The notes: generated by a model not told the origin, from the letters alone. A DNA stretch of 64,000 nt from an uncultured Lachnospiraceae bacterium (GCA_902781655.1 CACZJZ010000011.1:1-64000); one strand, 5' to 3'; counted from the first letter of the stretch, positions 8,310-19,100 are shown. Made by a program: numbers and translations.

Positions 8310-8345
8310 ATAACCCTTTCCGCGGTGATATTCCGCCGCACATTT
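8310..8345 (-). repeat. divergent hairpin leader before the response-regulator start
   Basis: Read on the - strand, GCGG, a ~9-base loop with GAATATC, and CCGC form a short hairpin followed by AAAGGGTTAT and the ATG. The loop resembles the AGAATATA of the greA copy. The arms are inverted in order (GCGG first), so this is a weak family member. Confidence 0.4.
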
Positions 8346-8355
8346 TCCGGCGCCG

Positions 8356-10860
8356 CTAATCCAGCGTCACGACCGTGACGCCGGCGTCGCCCTCGCCAAA
8401 ATCTCCGGCGCGGTACGATTTGATCCACTTCTGTTTCCGCAGGTACTCCTGCACAGCCCTCCGCAGCGCGCCGGTTCCCTTGCCATGCACGATGCGGACC
8501 TGATGGAGATGGGAAATCCGCGCATCGTCCAGATATTTATCCAGGGTATTGATCGCCTCGTCCGTCGTCATGCCGAGCAGATTGCATTCCGCGGAGATGG
8601 ACGATACGCGGGAGAAGTCCATCTCAATATTCCGGTTCCGCGCCGCCGTCTCCAGCATCCGCATACGCCCGGCCCGGTCCGCTCCCTGCATATCAGAGCC
8701 ATACGCGCCAGGCTGAAAAGATCGTCCGGACGGCTTCCCCTGCTGCCGCGCAGCGCCAGTCACGGCTGGCGTCTCGTCCCAGACCAGGTCGGACACCTTT
8801 GCCTCGGTGTGGATGATGCCGCAGAGCACACCGGCGATACCTTTCCTGTCCGGCAGCTTCTCCACCGTGCCGGACAGGCCCATGGACAGAATTCTGACGG
8901 CGTCGCCGATCTTCAGCTGATCCGCCTTCACTCTGCCTCTTGCCGCCGTCTCCGCGGACGGGCGGTAGGAGAGCTTCTGCTCCCGCCGCGAAACCTTGTC
9001 CCGCAGACCGGACCGGATCCGCTCCATGTCCGAGGTGTCCGCCACGTTGCCACCGCCCGGGTGGTTCTGGCTGGACGCGGCGCGGCGCAGGTCGGCGATT
9101 GCCTCGTCGGCCTCCCGCTTCGCGCTCGCCAGAATATCTCTCGCGCCCTCGTTGGCGCGGCGCAGGATCTCCTGCCGCCGCTCCTGGAGCTGTTTCTCCC
9201 GCTGCGCGATCTCCTTCTCCCGCCGGTCAAGCTCCGCACGGAGAGCCTCCGCCTCGCGCTTCTCTTTCTCCGCCTTCGCCCGCTCCGTATCGAGCTCGGT
9301 CAGAAGGTCCTCGAAGCTCCTGGTCTCGGTGCTGATCTGTTCCTTCGCCGTCTCGATGATATAGTTCGGCAAGCCCAGCTTTGCGGAGATTGCGAAGGCG
9401 TTCGACTTGCCCGCGATGCCCATGATCAGGTGGTATGTGGGCTGCAGCGTCTCCACGTCAAACTCGCAGCTCGCATTGATAACGCCCTTTGTCCGCATGG
9501 CATAGACCTTGAGCTCGCTGTAATGGGTCGTCGCCAACGTCCGGATGTGGCGCGTGTGCATAAAATTCAGGATCGAGATGGCGAGCGCCGCGCCCTCCGT
9601 CGGATCCGTGCCCGCGCCGAGCTCATCGATGAGACACAGACAGTCCTTGTCCGCGCGCCGGAGGATATCGACAATGTTGGTCATATGCGCGGAAAAGGTG
9701 GACAGATTCTGCTCGATGCTCTGCTCATCCCCGATATCGGCAAAGACCTCCCGGAACACGGAGATCTCGCTCCGGTCTCCCGCCGGGATGTGCAGGCCCG
9801 CCATGCCCATGAGTTCCAGCAGACCGACCGTCTTGAGCGTCACTGTTTTGCCGCCGGTATTCGGCCCGGTGATGACGACCATGTCCGTGTCCTCCCCGCC
9901 GAAGGAAATATCGATGGGGACGACCTTCTTCTTATCGATCAGCGGGTGGCGCGCCTTGCGGAGTGCGATATAGTGCTTCTCATTCATCACCGGCCGAACC
10001 GCGTCCATGTCGAGCGCGAGACTCGCCCGGGCAAAGATGAAGTCGAGCGCCGTCATATTTTTCTGATTGTCTTTGAGTTCAGTCAGATGCTCGTGGGCCT
10101 GGGCGGAGAGATCCGCGAGAATACGCTCGATCTCCTTCTTCTCCTCCACCTCCAGTTCCCGGAGGGAATTGTTGAGTTCAACGACCGCCGCGGGTTCGAT
10201 GAACAGCGTTGAACCGGTGGCCGACTGGTCGTGCACAATGCCGGGAATCATACTCTTGTACTCAGCCCGCACCGGCAGACAGTAGCGGTCATCCCGTGTC
10301 GTGATGAGAGTGTCCTGCAGGTATTGGGAGTAGGATCCGTTCACCATCTTCTGAAGCTGCGAGTGGATCCGCTCATTGGCCCTGAGCTGCTCACGGCGGA
10401 TGCGCCGCAGATCCGGACTCGCGTCGTCCGCGATGTCCTCCTCCGACAAAATACAACGCCTGATCTCAGAGGAGAGATGGGTCAGCGGCACCAGACAATC
10501 AAAGAGATCCCGTATTGTGCCATCCGCGCCGCCCTCCGATTTACCATACGTCCGTACCCTGGCCACATTTTCCAGAAACGCCGCCAGGTGCAGCAACTCC
10601 GGCGCACTGAGCGGCGCGCTGATCATCAGCGCGCGAAATTCGTCCGTGAAATCGCGGTTGTCTCCGAAGTTGATCGAACCCTTCCGGAAAATGCAGGACA
10701 CGGCATCCTCTGTCTCCTCCTGTGCCCGGTCAATTTCCCGGATATCCCGCATCGGCAGAAGCGAGCGGCAGAGCTGTTTTCCGGGTTCACTGTCTGCCCG
10801 CTCCGCGAGCCGGGCAATGATTTTGTCATATTCACAAATGCGCAGTACTTTTTCGTTCAT
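8356..10860 (-). CDS. mutS2: endonuclease MutS2 with Smr domain
   Basis: 834 residues from the ATG at 10860 (GAGA 9 bases upstream; an in-frame TTG exists 15 bases earlier). The N-terminal core/clamp region leads to an ATPase with Walker A GPNTGGKTVTLK and Walker B CLIDELGAGTDPTEGAAL. A long Glu/Arg/Lys coiled coil (about 500-600) follows, then a KOW-like segment and a C-terminal Smr domain with VRIVHGKGTGALR. The usual LDLR of Smr is CNLL here. MutS2 lacks the mismatch-recognition domain of MutS; in Gram-positives it acts in recombination control and in rescue of collided ribosomes. The stop lies 47 bases before the response-regulator ATG, so co-transcription is likely. Confidence 0.95.
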   Translation of the reverse strand: MNEKVLRICEYDKIIARLAERADSEPGKQLCRSLLPMRDIREIDRAQEETEDAVSCIFRKGSINFGDNRDFTDEFRALMISAPLSAPELLHLAAFLENVARVRTYGKSEGGADGTIRDLFDCLVPLTHLSSEIRRCILSEEDIADDASPDLRRIRREQLRANERIHSQLQKMVNGSYSQYLQDTLITTRDDRYCLPVRAEYKSMIPGIVHDQSATGSTLFIEPAAVVELNNSLRELEVEEKKEIERILADLSAQAHEHLTELKDNQKNMTALDFIFARASLALDMDAVRPVMNEKHYIALRKARHPLIDKKKVVPIDISFGGEDTDMVVITGPNTGGKTVTLKTVGLLELMGMAGLHIPAGDRSEISVFREVFADIGDEQSIEQNLSTFSAHMTNIVDILRRADKDCLCLIDELGAGTDPTEGAALAISILNFMHTRHIRTLATTHYSELKVYAMRTKGVINASCEFDVETLQPTYHLIMGIAGKSNAFAISAKLGLPNYIIETAKEQISTETRSFEDLLTELDTERAKAEKEKREAEALRAELDRREKEIAQREKQLQERRQEILRRANEGARDILASAKREADEAIADLRRAASSQNHPGGGNVADTSDMERIRSGLRDKVSRREQKLSYRPSAETAARGRVKADQLKIGDAVRILSMGLSGTVEKLPDRKGIAGVLCGIIHTEAKVSDLVWDETPAVTGAARQQGKPSGRSFQPGAYGSDMQGADRAGRMRMLETAARNRNIEMDFSRVSSISAECNLLGMTTDEAINTLDKYLDDARISHLHQVRIVHGKGTGALRRAVQEYLRKQKWIKSYRAGDFGEGDAGVTVVTLD

Positions 10861-10893
10861 GTCGATATTTCTCAATGCTTCGTGACAATTCGT

Positions 10894-12204
10894 TCAATCC
10901 AGTGTGCGAAGCACAATCGGGCGGCGCTCCGCCGGCGTTCCCGTCGGCGCGTAATCGATAGCCCCATGGAAGCGCTGCTCCGCCTCCGCCAGCTTCCGGT
11001 CATCATTGGCATACAGAACAGCCACGGTTTCCCCCTTCTTCACCGTATCTCCGATCTTTTTCGAGAGAACGAGGCCGACGGTGAGATCAATCGTGTCCTC
11101 TCTGGCTGCGCGTCCGCCTCCAAGAATCATCGAGGTGTTGCCGATTTCGTCGCATTCCATGCGCACGATCACGCCGTCCTGCGGCGCCGCGATTTCCTTC
11201 CGGAGGTTCGCCCCGGGCATGTTCTCCGGGTGCCAGACCAGATCCGGATCTCCGCCCTGCGCCTGCACCATATCAGCAAGCCGCGCCAGCGCGCTTCCGT
11301 CCTCCAGCTTCTTTTTCATCAGGGAACGGGCCGATTCCACATCCGGACAGATATCCGACAGCACAAGCATCCTGCTGCCCAGGGCATAGCAGATCTCCGT
11401 GACGTCCGCCGGCCCCTCTCCGCGCAGAACGCCGATGGCTTCCTGGACCTCCAGAATATTGCCGACCGCATAGCCGAGCGGCTCGTCCATGTTCGAGATA
11501 ACCGCACAAATCCGCCGTCCGGCCCGCCTGCCGATATCGATCATGGTTCTGGCGAGATCCTCCGCGGCGTCCAGATCCCGCATGAAGGCGCCGCTGCCGC
11601 AGGTGACGTCCAGCACGATAGCATCCGCCCCGCTCGCGAGCTTCTTGCTCATGATGGAACTCGCGATGAGCGGCTTGCTGTCCACTGTGGCTGTCACGTC
11701 CCGCAGCGCATAGAGCTTCCGGTCCGCCGGGACAAGATCTCCCGTCTGCGCGGCGATCGCGCAGCCAAGCCGGTTGACCTGCTCCGCAAACTCCTCCGTG
11801 GTGAGCGCCGCCCGGAATCCCGTGAAGCTCTCCAGCTTGTCGAGGGTCCCTCCGGTAAAGCCGAGTCCGCGCCCGCTCATCTTGGCGACCTTCGCGCCGC
11901 AGGCCGCGACCCATGGTACGAGCGCGATGCTGGTCTTGTCCCCCACACCGCCGGAGCTGTGCTTGTCCACCTTTATCCCGTGGATCGCCGACAGATCGCA
12001 GACGTCGCCGCTGTGCTCCATCGCGAGTGTAAGCTCCGCCGTCTCGCGCGGCGTCATTCCCTGAAACCAGATTGCCATCGTCATGGCAGACATCTGATAA
12101 TCCGGAATTCTGCCGTCCACATATTCCCGGATCATGAAACGAATCTCCTCGTCTGTCAGTTCCCCACCATGCTTTTTTGTTTCAATCAGATCGATCATTC
12201 TCAT
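10894..12204 (-). CDS. pdp: pyrimidine-nucleoside (thymidine) phosphorylase
   Basis: 436 residues. It splits pyrimidine (deoxy)nucleosides with phosphate to base and (deoxy)ribose-1-phosphate. The start at 12204 gives MRMIDLIETKKHGGELTDEEI, the standard N-terminus. Glycosyltransferase family 3 features follow: KHSSGGVGDKTSIALVPWV (phosphate site), KMSGRGLGFTGGTLDKLES, and the Lys/Ser-rich SSIMSKKLASGADAIVLDV. The frame is open further upstream through an intergenic hairpin element, which decides against the longer start. It sits between the aminotransferase (40 bases upstream) and mutS2 (33 bases downstream). Whether it prefers thymidine only or also uridine cannot be read from the sequence. 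Confidence 0.94.
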   Translation of the reverse strand: MRMIDLIETKKHGGELTDEEIRFMIREYVDGRIPDYQMSAMTMAIWFQGMTPRETAELTLAMEHSGDVCDLSAIHGIKVDKHSSGGVGDKTSIALVPWVAACGAKVAKMSGRGLGFTGGTLDKLESFTGFRAALTTEEFAEQVNRLGCAIAAQTGDLVPADRKLYALRDVTATVDSKPLIASSIMSKKLASGADAIVLDVTCGSGAFMRDLDAAEDLARTMIDIGRRAGRRICAVISNMDEPLGYAVGNILEVQEAIGVLRGEGPADVTEICYALGSRMLVLSDICPDVESARSLMKKKLEDGSALARLADMVQAQGGDPDLVWHPENMPGANLRKEIAAPQDGVIVRMECDEIGNTSMILGGGRAAREDTIDLTVGLVLSKKIGDTVKKGETVAVLYANDDRKLAEAEQRFHGAIDYAPTGTPAERRPIVLRTLD

Positions 12205-12242
12205 TGCGATACCCCGTGCCGCGTTTTCTGCGGCACCCGCCA
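12205..12242 (-). repeat. hairpin leader element before pdp
   Basis: On the - strand, GTGCCGC (12236-12230) and GCGGCAC (12222-12216) form a perfect 7-bp stem around a 7-base loop. GGGGTAT follows, and the ATG is at 12204. It occupies essentially the whole gap between the aminotransferase stop and pdp, and it aligns without gaps to the copies at 30175-30209 and 23371-23400. Confidence 0.85.
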
Positions 12243-12244
12243 CT

Positions 12245-13468
12245 TCATTGTCCTGCTGCCCGCAGTTCTGCCACAAACTCAGCCAGCCTGCCGAGCGCCT
12301 TCTTCAGACTCTCGATGGAATACGCGTAGGAAATGCGCAGATATCCCTCCCCGCAGTCGCCGAACGCGGTTCCCGGCACTATGGCGACCTTCTTCTCCTG
12401 CAGAAGCCTCGTCGCGAATTCGTCGCTCGTCATACCGAACTCCTGTACGGATGGAAATACATAAAAGGCGCCCTCCGGTTCAAAGCAGGGAAGCCCCATC
12501 TCCGCGAGCAGGTGAAGGACAAGTCTGCGCCGCTCATTGTACGAAGTGCGCATTCTCTCCACATCCGCGTCGCCGTTCCGAATTGCCTCGACTGCCGCGT
12601 ACTGACTCGTGGTCGGCGCGCACATAATCGCGTACTGATGAATTTTGGTCATCTCGCGCAGGATCGGGCGCGGTCCGCAGGCATATCCGAGCCTCCATCC
12701 GGTCATTGCGTACGCTTTGGAAAATCCGTCAACCAGAACCGTCCGCTCCTGCATGCCGGGCAGCGACGCGATGGAGACATGCTTCTCCGCATAGGTCAGC
12801 GCACCGTAAATCTCATCGGACAAAATATACAGATCGTGCTTCTCGATGACCGGAACGAGCTTCATCAGATCCTCCCGGGTCATGATGGCTCCGGTCGGAT
12901 TGTTCGGGTACGGCAGCACCAGAATCTTGGAGCGCGGCGTGCAGGCCGCCTCCAGCGCCTCCGGCGTCAGCTTGAACCGGTCCTCATTCCGAAGCCGGAT
13001 GATCGCCGGCTTCGCGTCCGCGAGCACAGCGCAGGGCTCGTAGGAGACATAGCTCGGCTGCGGAATCAACACCTCGTCTCCCGGATTGATCATGGCGCGC
13101 AGCATCAGATCAATCGCCTCGGACCCGCCGACCGTGATCAGAATCTCCGAGAGAGGGTCATACGAAATACCCTGCTCACGCCGTATTTTGTCCGCGATCG
13201 CCTCGCGGAGTTCCTTCAGACCCGCATTGCTCGTGTAGAAGGTGCGCCCCCGCTCGAGAGAATAAATGCCCTCGTCGCGGATGTGCCACGGCGTGTCAAA
13301 ATCCGGCTCTCCTACACCCAGGGATATGGCGTCCTTCATCTCGCTCACGATGTCGAAGAAGCGGCGGATGCCGGACGGTTTCAGCTCAGTCACTTTTCTG
13401 GAAAGCTGCTCCTCCACCGGACGGCGGCTGTCCGCCGCCTTCTCCTGTTTCTGTGTCCGCTCAGTCAT
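12245..13468 (-). CDS. class I/II pyridoxal-phosphate aminotransferase
   Basis: 407 residues. It belongs to fold-type I aminotransferases of the aspartate/aromatic group: a short charged N-terminus, then LGVGEPDFDTP, LPYPNNPTGAIM, ILSDEIYGALTY, and the PLP-lysine motif VDGFSKAYAMTGWRLGY. The C-terminal arginine motif appears as YLRISYAYS. The substrate pair is not determinable. AAGGGGG lies 7 bases before the ATG. It begins 12 bases after the Lrp-type regulator, which probably controls it; such Lrp-aminotransferase pairs are common in Clostridia. Confidence 0.93.
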   Translation of the reverse strand: MTERTQKQEKAADSRRPVEEQLSRKVTELKPSGIRRFFDIVSEMKDAISLGVGEPDFDTPWHIRDEGIYSLERGRTFYTSNAGLKELREAIADKIRREQGISYDPLSEILITVGGSEAIDLMLRAMINPGDEVLIPQPSYVSYEPCAVLADAKPAIIRLRNEDRFKLTPEALEAACTPRSKILVLPYPNNPTGAIMTREDLMKLVPVIEKHDLYILSDEIYGALTYAEKHVSIASLPGMQERTVLVDGFSKAYAMTGWRLGYACGPRPILREMTKIHQYAIMCAPTTSQYAAVEAIRNGDADVERMRTSYNERRRLVLHLLAEMGLPCFEPEGAFYVFPSVQEFGMTSDEFATRLLQEKKVAIVPGTAFGDCGEGYLRISYAYSIESLKKALGRLAEFVAELRAAGQ

Positions 13469-13480
13469 GTCCAGGCCCCC

Positions 13481-13972
13481 TTACGGCGTGATGATCTCGC
13501 GCTGATCCTCTTCCTTCTTCTCCATAATCGTGCCGTGATCCTTGTATTTCTTTAAAATAAAATGTGTCGCGGTGCTGATCACGGTGTCGAGCGTCGAGAG
13601 CTTGTCTGACACGAAGGACGATACCTCCCGCAGCGTCCTTCCCTCCACGATGCACATCAGATCATAGGCGCCGGACATCAGATAGACGCTCGTCACCTCC
13701 GGATACTTGTAGATCCGCTCGGCGATATTGTCGAAACCCTGTCCCCGCTGCGGCGTCACGCGCACCTCGATGAGGGCCATGACCTTCTCCACGTCGGTCT
13801 TGTCCCAGTCGATCATGGTGTGATAGCCGCAGATCACGCCGTCATCCTCCAGCTTCTGAAGGCGCTCTCTGACATCGGCCTCCTCCATTCCCAGAAGCAC
13901 TGCCAGTTCTTTTCTGTCGATCCGGCTGTTTTTCTCGATGATCGACAGGATTCTTTCATCCATAGAATCCAT
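13481..13972 (-). CDS. Lrp/AsnC-family transcriptional regulator
   Basis: 163 residues from the ATG at 13972, with AAAGGGG upstream; an in-frame earlier start adds nine residues with no better ribosome site. The N-terminal helix-turn-helix (about 1-55: ILSIIEKNSRIDRKELAVLLGMEEADVRERLQKLEDDGVI) is followed by an effector-binding RAM domain (about 70-140: ALIEVRVTP, YPEVTSVYLMSGAYDLMCIVEG). It is the first gene of the run with the aminotransferase and pdp and likely senses an amino acid. Confidence 0.92.
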   Translation of the reverse strand: MDSMDERILSIIEKNSRIDRKELAVLLGMEEADVRERLQKLEDDGVICGYHTMIDWDKTDVEKVMALIEVRVTPQRGQGFDNIAERIYKYPEVTSVYLMSGAYDLMCIVEGRTLREVSSFVSDKLSTLDTVISTATHFILKKYKDHGTIMEKKEEDQREIITP

Positions 13973-14048
13973 GGAAACCCCTTTCCTGCAGCCAGACATC
14001 TGCCGCAGCCCCTTTGTTTTCTCTTGTGTTCTCGCGCTGTTCGTACAC

Positions 14049-14076
14049 AGTGTATCAAAAATAAAGTTTCTTTCAA
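14049..14076 (-). promoter_or_regulatory. candidate sigma-A promoter for the Lrp-regulator operon
   Basis: On the - strand, TTGAAA (14076-14071), a 16-base spacer and TACACT (14054-14049) lie about 75 bases before the regulator ATG, in an AT-rich pocket of otherwise GC-rich DNA. Confidence 0.55.
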
Positions 14077-14086
14077 ACCGCCCGCC

Positions 14087-16048
14087 TCACTGCGCTGGCG
14101 CTTCTGCGCCGGCATCTGCCGGCGCAACGGCACCGGCTGCATCGCCCTGCTGAGGCGCTGTCTGCGCATCCGGTGCACCGCCCGCCGGACCTGTCTGCCT
14201 GGCTCCGTTATCCGCTGCCTGCGCAGCATTCCCGCTTGGCTGATCTGCGCCGCCCGCGGCCTGCCCGGCTGCCGTCTGATCTGCCGGTGTCTGGGCAGCC
14301 TCCGGCTGGCCCGCCGCTGCGGCAGCCACGGCCTGCGAAGCCTGCTGCGCCGCGGCCTGCGCGGCGGCCTCATCCGCACCGTTGGCAATGGCCTGCGCAT
14401 ACGCGTTCTTGGCCGCCGTCTCCGCCTGCGCCTGCAGCGCGGCGAGCGCCGCTTCTCCGGCCTTGTCCGTCTCGATATTGGCGAGCGCCGTCTCCACCGC
14501 GCTGATGCTCTGACTGCTGACCGCAGCCTGCAGCGCCTGCGTCATCGTGCCGAGCGTGCCGACCGTGCAGGATTTTGGCGCCATGTTATAGGTGCTGCGG
14601 TTGAACACCTCCCGGCTCACCTCTTTGCCGTTCTCCGTCACCACCTTCCAGAGCTGCGCGCGGTATCCGGTGTGCGCCGCGGTATAGGTGATCGTGCCGA
14701 CCGGCTGCGTACTGTCCGTGTAGACGGCCTCGCCCTCCGGCTCGACGGTCTCCAGCGTCTCACTCTCAAAGCTTACCTTTCTGCCCGGGTCCCTGGTCTC
14801 TTTGCCATAAATATTGAACGTGATACTCTTGCCCGAAATCGTCCCCTCCAGATACACCGGACAGTCCAGCGTATTGGTGAATTTGAAATCCATGCCCGAG
14901 GACTCCGCGATGGCGGCGTCGTCCGAGAGATCGACGTACCCCACGACAAGCGAGTGATTGTGCCGCTCATCTACCTGAAGCTCCGCCCGGATCACCGCAT
15001 TGTACAGCGTCGTGGACACCTGACAGATGCCGCCTCCGAAGCTGTCCACCACCTGAGACCCGAGATACGAGCCGGCCAGCTCGTAGCCGTTCTCCGCCGT
15101 GAAGGGTGTGATCGTCTTCAGCACCGAAAATTCCTGTCCGGGATAAACCACCGTTCCGTTGATGAAGCCGCAGGCGTTGGCGATATTGGTGCACCTCGCC
15201 TCTCCTGAATTCGGATAGCTGGTGGTAAAGGTGCCGAGCAGGTCCTTCACCTCTGCAAGCTCCTGTGCGGACCCGCGCGGCTGCTCTGTCTTCATGTCGA
15301 GCGCAATCGTCAGATTCTGTCCCTTCCAGTCGTCCGACAGGACAGACAGAATTTTGTCCGCGCTCGCCGCCTCATCGATCACAGTTCCCTGCGTCCCATC
15401 GTGCACCACGAACTGTCCGTTCTCCCTGGTCAGCCCGGCGTCCACTGCCTCCTGATTGAAGGAGGCGCACTGATTCTCCAGGACGGACATAATGTCCTCG
15501 CGCCGGAACCCGAGGTCCGCGGCGACCTCCGCGCCGTTCTGCTCCAGATCCTTTTTCTCCTTATACCGGGCAATCAGATTCGGTCCATGTCCATAGCTTC
15601 CTGCCTTCTCCACCGCGCTGTGGTCCGTCCAGGAAAGGCCCAGCTGATCCGCCGTCACCTCCACCGGGTCCTGTCCGCTGCCCTCGTCCCCGGTCAGTGT
15701 GATCACCGCCCTGCCGTATCCCGCGAAGGTGTCGCGCAGCTTCTGCTCCGCCGCAGCTTCTGTCATGCCGCCGACGTCCACGCCGCCGATCGTGATGCCG
15801 CTCTGAATCACACGGTCAGGATGCTTTATGCCGCTCTGCTTCGCTGCTGTTTCTCCGGACGCAGCCGTCTCATCCTGGATACTTGTCTGCACAGTGGCAT
15901 TCTCCGTCTCCGCCGCGGATGCGTCCTGTCCTTCCGCGGACGCATACAGCACCGACATGCACAGTGGAATCACCATCGCCGCAATGAGAATGGCAATCAG
16001 AATACCTGCGATCACCCGCTTTTTCCGGTTGTTTCTGAAATTAATCAT
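14087..16048 (-). CDS. VanW-family membrane-anchored cell-wall protein
   Basis: 653 residues from the ATG at 16048 (GGAGGAAGCACAGGATAT leader). A single N-terminal membrane anchor (about 11-35) leads to two putative peptidoglycan-binding repeats (about 80-265; VDVGGMTEAAAEQKLRDTF and similar). The VanW domain follows (about 270-400), with NIANACGFINGTVVYPGQEFS and SFGGGICQVSTTLYNA. After a segment ending around 500 comes a tail of some 150 residues dominated by Ala, Gln, Pro and Gly, probably disordered or wall-spanning. VanW proteins are surface proteins of uncertain function; the name comes from vancomycin-resistance clusters, but nothing here indicates resistance. Confidence 0.9.
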   Translation of the reverse strand: MINFRNNRKKRVIAGILIAILIAAMVIPLCMSVLYASAEGQDASAAETENATVQTSIQDETAASGETAAKQSGIKHPDRVIQSGITIGGVDVGGMTEAAAEQKLRDTFAGYGRAVITLTGDEGSGQDPVEVTADQLGLSWTDHSAVEKAGSYGHGPNLIARYKEKKDLEQNGAEVAADLGFRREDIMSVLENQCASFNQEAVDAGLTRENGQFVVHDGTQGTVIDEAASADKILSVLSDDWKGQNLTIALDMKTEQPRGSAQELAEVKDLLGTFTTSYPNSGEARCTNIANACGFINGTVVYPGQEFSVLKTITPFTAENGYELAGSYLGSQVVDSFGGGICQVSTTLYNAVIRAELQVDERHNHSLVVGYVDLSDDAAIAESSGMDFKFTNTLDCPVYLEGTISGKSITFNIYGKETRDPGRKVSFESETLETVEPEGEAVYTDSTQPVGTITYTAAHTGYRAQLWKVVTENGKEVSREVFNRSTYNMAPKSCTVGTLGTMTQALQAAVSSQSISAVETALANIETDKAGEAALAALQAQAETAAKNAYAQAIANGADEAAAQAAAQQASQAVAAAAAGQPEAAQTPADQTAAGQAAGGADQPSGNAAQAADNGARQTGPAGGAPDAQTAPQQGDAAGAVAPADAGAEAPAQ

Positions 16049-16114
16049 ATATCCTGTGCTTCCTCCAGCCCTGCCGTGACGGACTTTTCCCCGTTCCATG
16101 TGCGCTGCCGTCTG

Positions 16115-19100
16115 TCACGAGGAATGCATCCGTGTTCCGGCAGCGCGGTGATATTCCGACTTTCGATTGTACATCCGGGACTCCGCGGCCAAAATCAGCG
16201 TATCACTCTCCAGCTCGTTTCTTTTCTGCACACCGTACCCAAGCGACATGGATACGCCCTTCCGCGCATCTTCCTGCTGAATCTGCCTGATCAGCTTCTC
16301 CGCTCCGGCATTCCCGCAGTTCTCGGCAATCAGGACAAACTCGTCCCCGCCCATCCGGAACACATGATCCCGGTCCGAGAATCGGACGAGCGTGTCCGCC
16401 GCGCGCCGGATGAGATTGTCTCCCGCGCGGTGTCCTCCCGTGTCATTGGTCTCCTTCAGGCCGTTAATATCTCCGAAAATCAGCGCGACCGACTGGTCCT
16501 CAGTTCCTGGTTCCATCGTGCCGGTCAGTCGGATCACATACTGCTCATATCCCAAGCGGTTCATCACACCTGTGAGCTGATCCCGCAGGCACAGATCCCT
16601 GAGATGCTGAATCCGGTCGCGGTTCTGCAGCAGGCCGGAAAGGAACCCGCTCATCTCCCGGACGATCCTGACGTTCTCCTCTCGCGCTGCATCTTTGCCG
16701 TTAATCGCCGCGAGCCATCCCGCGGAAAGCCCCTCCGCCTCCATCGCACAGGCAGTCAGGCTATGGATATCTTCATCGGTCATCTCCGGATGCTGCTTTC
16801 GATACTGGTCAAAATCCGGGATGACGACGCAGCCGTCCTCCCGCTGCTGTTCTTTCAGGAAGGAAAATACCTCGCGATCTATCTTCTGCAGTGCAGGCAT
16901 CCGCGCCGGAATACCAGTCTTCGTTCTCTCATAGGTGCAATGCATCACATCCCCGTCCTGTTCCTCCAGAACCAGGACGCAGTCTGCCTGCAGCAGATTC
17001 CGGACGCCGTCCAGAGCCAGACAAATCCCCGACTCTGGTTCCGGTTCCTTCATCGCGGCCGCCATCAGGCCGCTGACCGTCTCCTCCCGCCTGAGCGCGT
17101 CGGATTTTTCTTCAGGAACCTGCGGGGAAATGTCCGAATGACGTCCCGCCGTGACGCCGGAGCGGTCCTCCGTGACCTGATACAGGTGCACGACCGCCAG
17201 CCAGTCGTCCTGCTCTCCGGAGAGTCTGCGCGCCTCCATCCGGAAATACTGTCCGTTGTCCACATAGGTGATATGCTCGTCGCGGCTGCTGGAGAAGACT
17301 CTGGCAAAGAAGGAGAGCCACTTTCTGTGCATCGGATGCCAGTCCGCCTGTATATCCCCGCGTGCCTTCTGAAGGCCGCTTGTCCCGGACAGCCTGAGCG
17401 CTCCCAGAAAAGAGTCATTGGCAAACAGCAGGTCCATGGTCTGGCCGCAAATATGAACCAGACCCACCGGCATCGCGCCAGCTACCCGGATCAGATCCGT
17501 GGCGTCATACATCTGATTCTCGCGCTCATTCTCCGGCACGAGACGGTCCTTGTCCGACTTTTTCTCCACCTCCCCGCAGCTCACCGGTCTTCCGTAATAA
17601 TAGCCCTGTATCTTCCCGCATCCGATCTCATGCAGAAATGCGACCTGCTCCGGCGTCTCCACGCCCTCCGCGACGGTATGAATTCCCAGTGCTTTGGCCA
17701 TGTCCGAAATGCCGGTCAGAATTTTGCGGCTCTGCTCGTTGAAATTCCGGAAGAAGTTCATGTCGAGCTTAATCTCGTCAAATTTAAAATCGTGCAGGGA
17801 GTTGAGCGACGAGTACTGGCTGCCGAAATCGTCCAGCCAGACCTGGTATCCGGCGTTGTGGAAGCGCTTCACGCCCTCCCGGACCGCGCTGCTGTTGCCC
17901 GCCAGCGTCGACTCCGTGATCTCGAACCGCAGACATTCCCGCGGCAAACCGTTCGCCGCGGTCTCCCGCTCAGCCAGACCGCAGATATCTGTCTGAACAA
18001 AATCATCCAGAGCCAGATTGACGGAGACCGGAATCGGCTTCTGTCCCTTCTCCAGCCGGGCGCGCTGCATCGCGCAGACCTGACGCAGCACATAGGTATC
18101 CAGTCTGCTGATGAGCCTCGATCTCTCCAGAACCGGAATGAAGATTCCCGGCATAATCATCCCTTTTTCCGGATCCTCCCAGCGGGCAAGCGCCTCACAG
18201 CCGCAGAGTCTCCCGGTCAGGGTGCGCACGATCGGCTGAAAATAGACCTTGATGTACTGCTTCTCCAATGCCTCCTCAAAGTGCTGCAGGATATAAGTGT
18301 TCCATTCGATCCTCTCTCCCATATCTGGCGTGTAGACCGCCCAGCACCGGTTCGCGTCGTCGCGGATGGAATCGCAGGCGATTTTGGCGTGATCGGCCGC
18401 CTGCCGCACCTCCTCATCTCCGGCCCCAGCGCCCGGATCGCAGATCCCGGCTTTCAGGGAGATACCATGATTGCGGATGTATCTGTTCCCCCGGCTGCAG
18501 GCTGCCTCAATTTTCTGACAGACCTCATCCTTTTCCACATACGCGCAGAAGCGGTCCGCACTGATGTGCGCGAGCGGCTGCCCGGGAAAGACCCGGCGCA
18601 GCGTGTCGGCGACAATCCAGATACATTCATCTCCCGCCTGCACACCGAACATCCGGTTGTATTCCTTGAAATTGACAATATTGAAGCTGACCTGCACCCT
18701 GCTTCCAAAACGCCCTTCCCTGCGGTCCTGTCGGGCCAGATCCAGCACCTTTTCATAGAAATCGTGCATTCCCATGAGCCCGGTGAAGCGGTCCTGCATC
18801 CATCCCCGCTGTATCAGCACCGACGGAATCAGATTCATGGCCCAGACCTCTCCCGCGGAAGGCAAATCACTCCGCCATAAAAACGCCTGCGCTCTTTTCT
18901 CCTGTCCGTCCAGCGTCCGGAAACGATACGTGAGATAGCGATATCCTTCCGCTTTCCAGCGCAGCCGGTTCTCTCCCTCCGCCGTCCTGTTGTCGCATCC
19001 GTCTGCTGTCTCTTCCTTTCTCTCTGTTCCGGTTCTTCCAGCCTCAAAAAAATCCTGCAGCGGACGGTAGTCCTCCGCCTCCACCATCCCGCGGAAACAG

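Noticed and set aside
10231-12627. 798-codon open frame antisense to mutS2, pdp and the aminotransferase
   Set aside because: It crosses three real genes on the opposite strand and its sequence is low in information and Arg/His-rich.
14087-16048. VanW homology taken as a sign of glycopeptide resistance
   Set aside because: No vanH, vanA/B, vanX or VanS/VanR-type cluster surrounds it; VanW-domain proteins are common in Clostridia without resistance.
15401-18880. 1159-codon open frame antisense to the GGDEF/EAL gene
   Set aside because: Compositional shadow; no ribosome site or recognisable domain, and the sense gene has all catalytic motifs.
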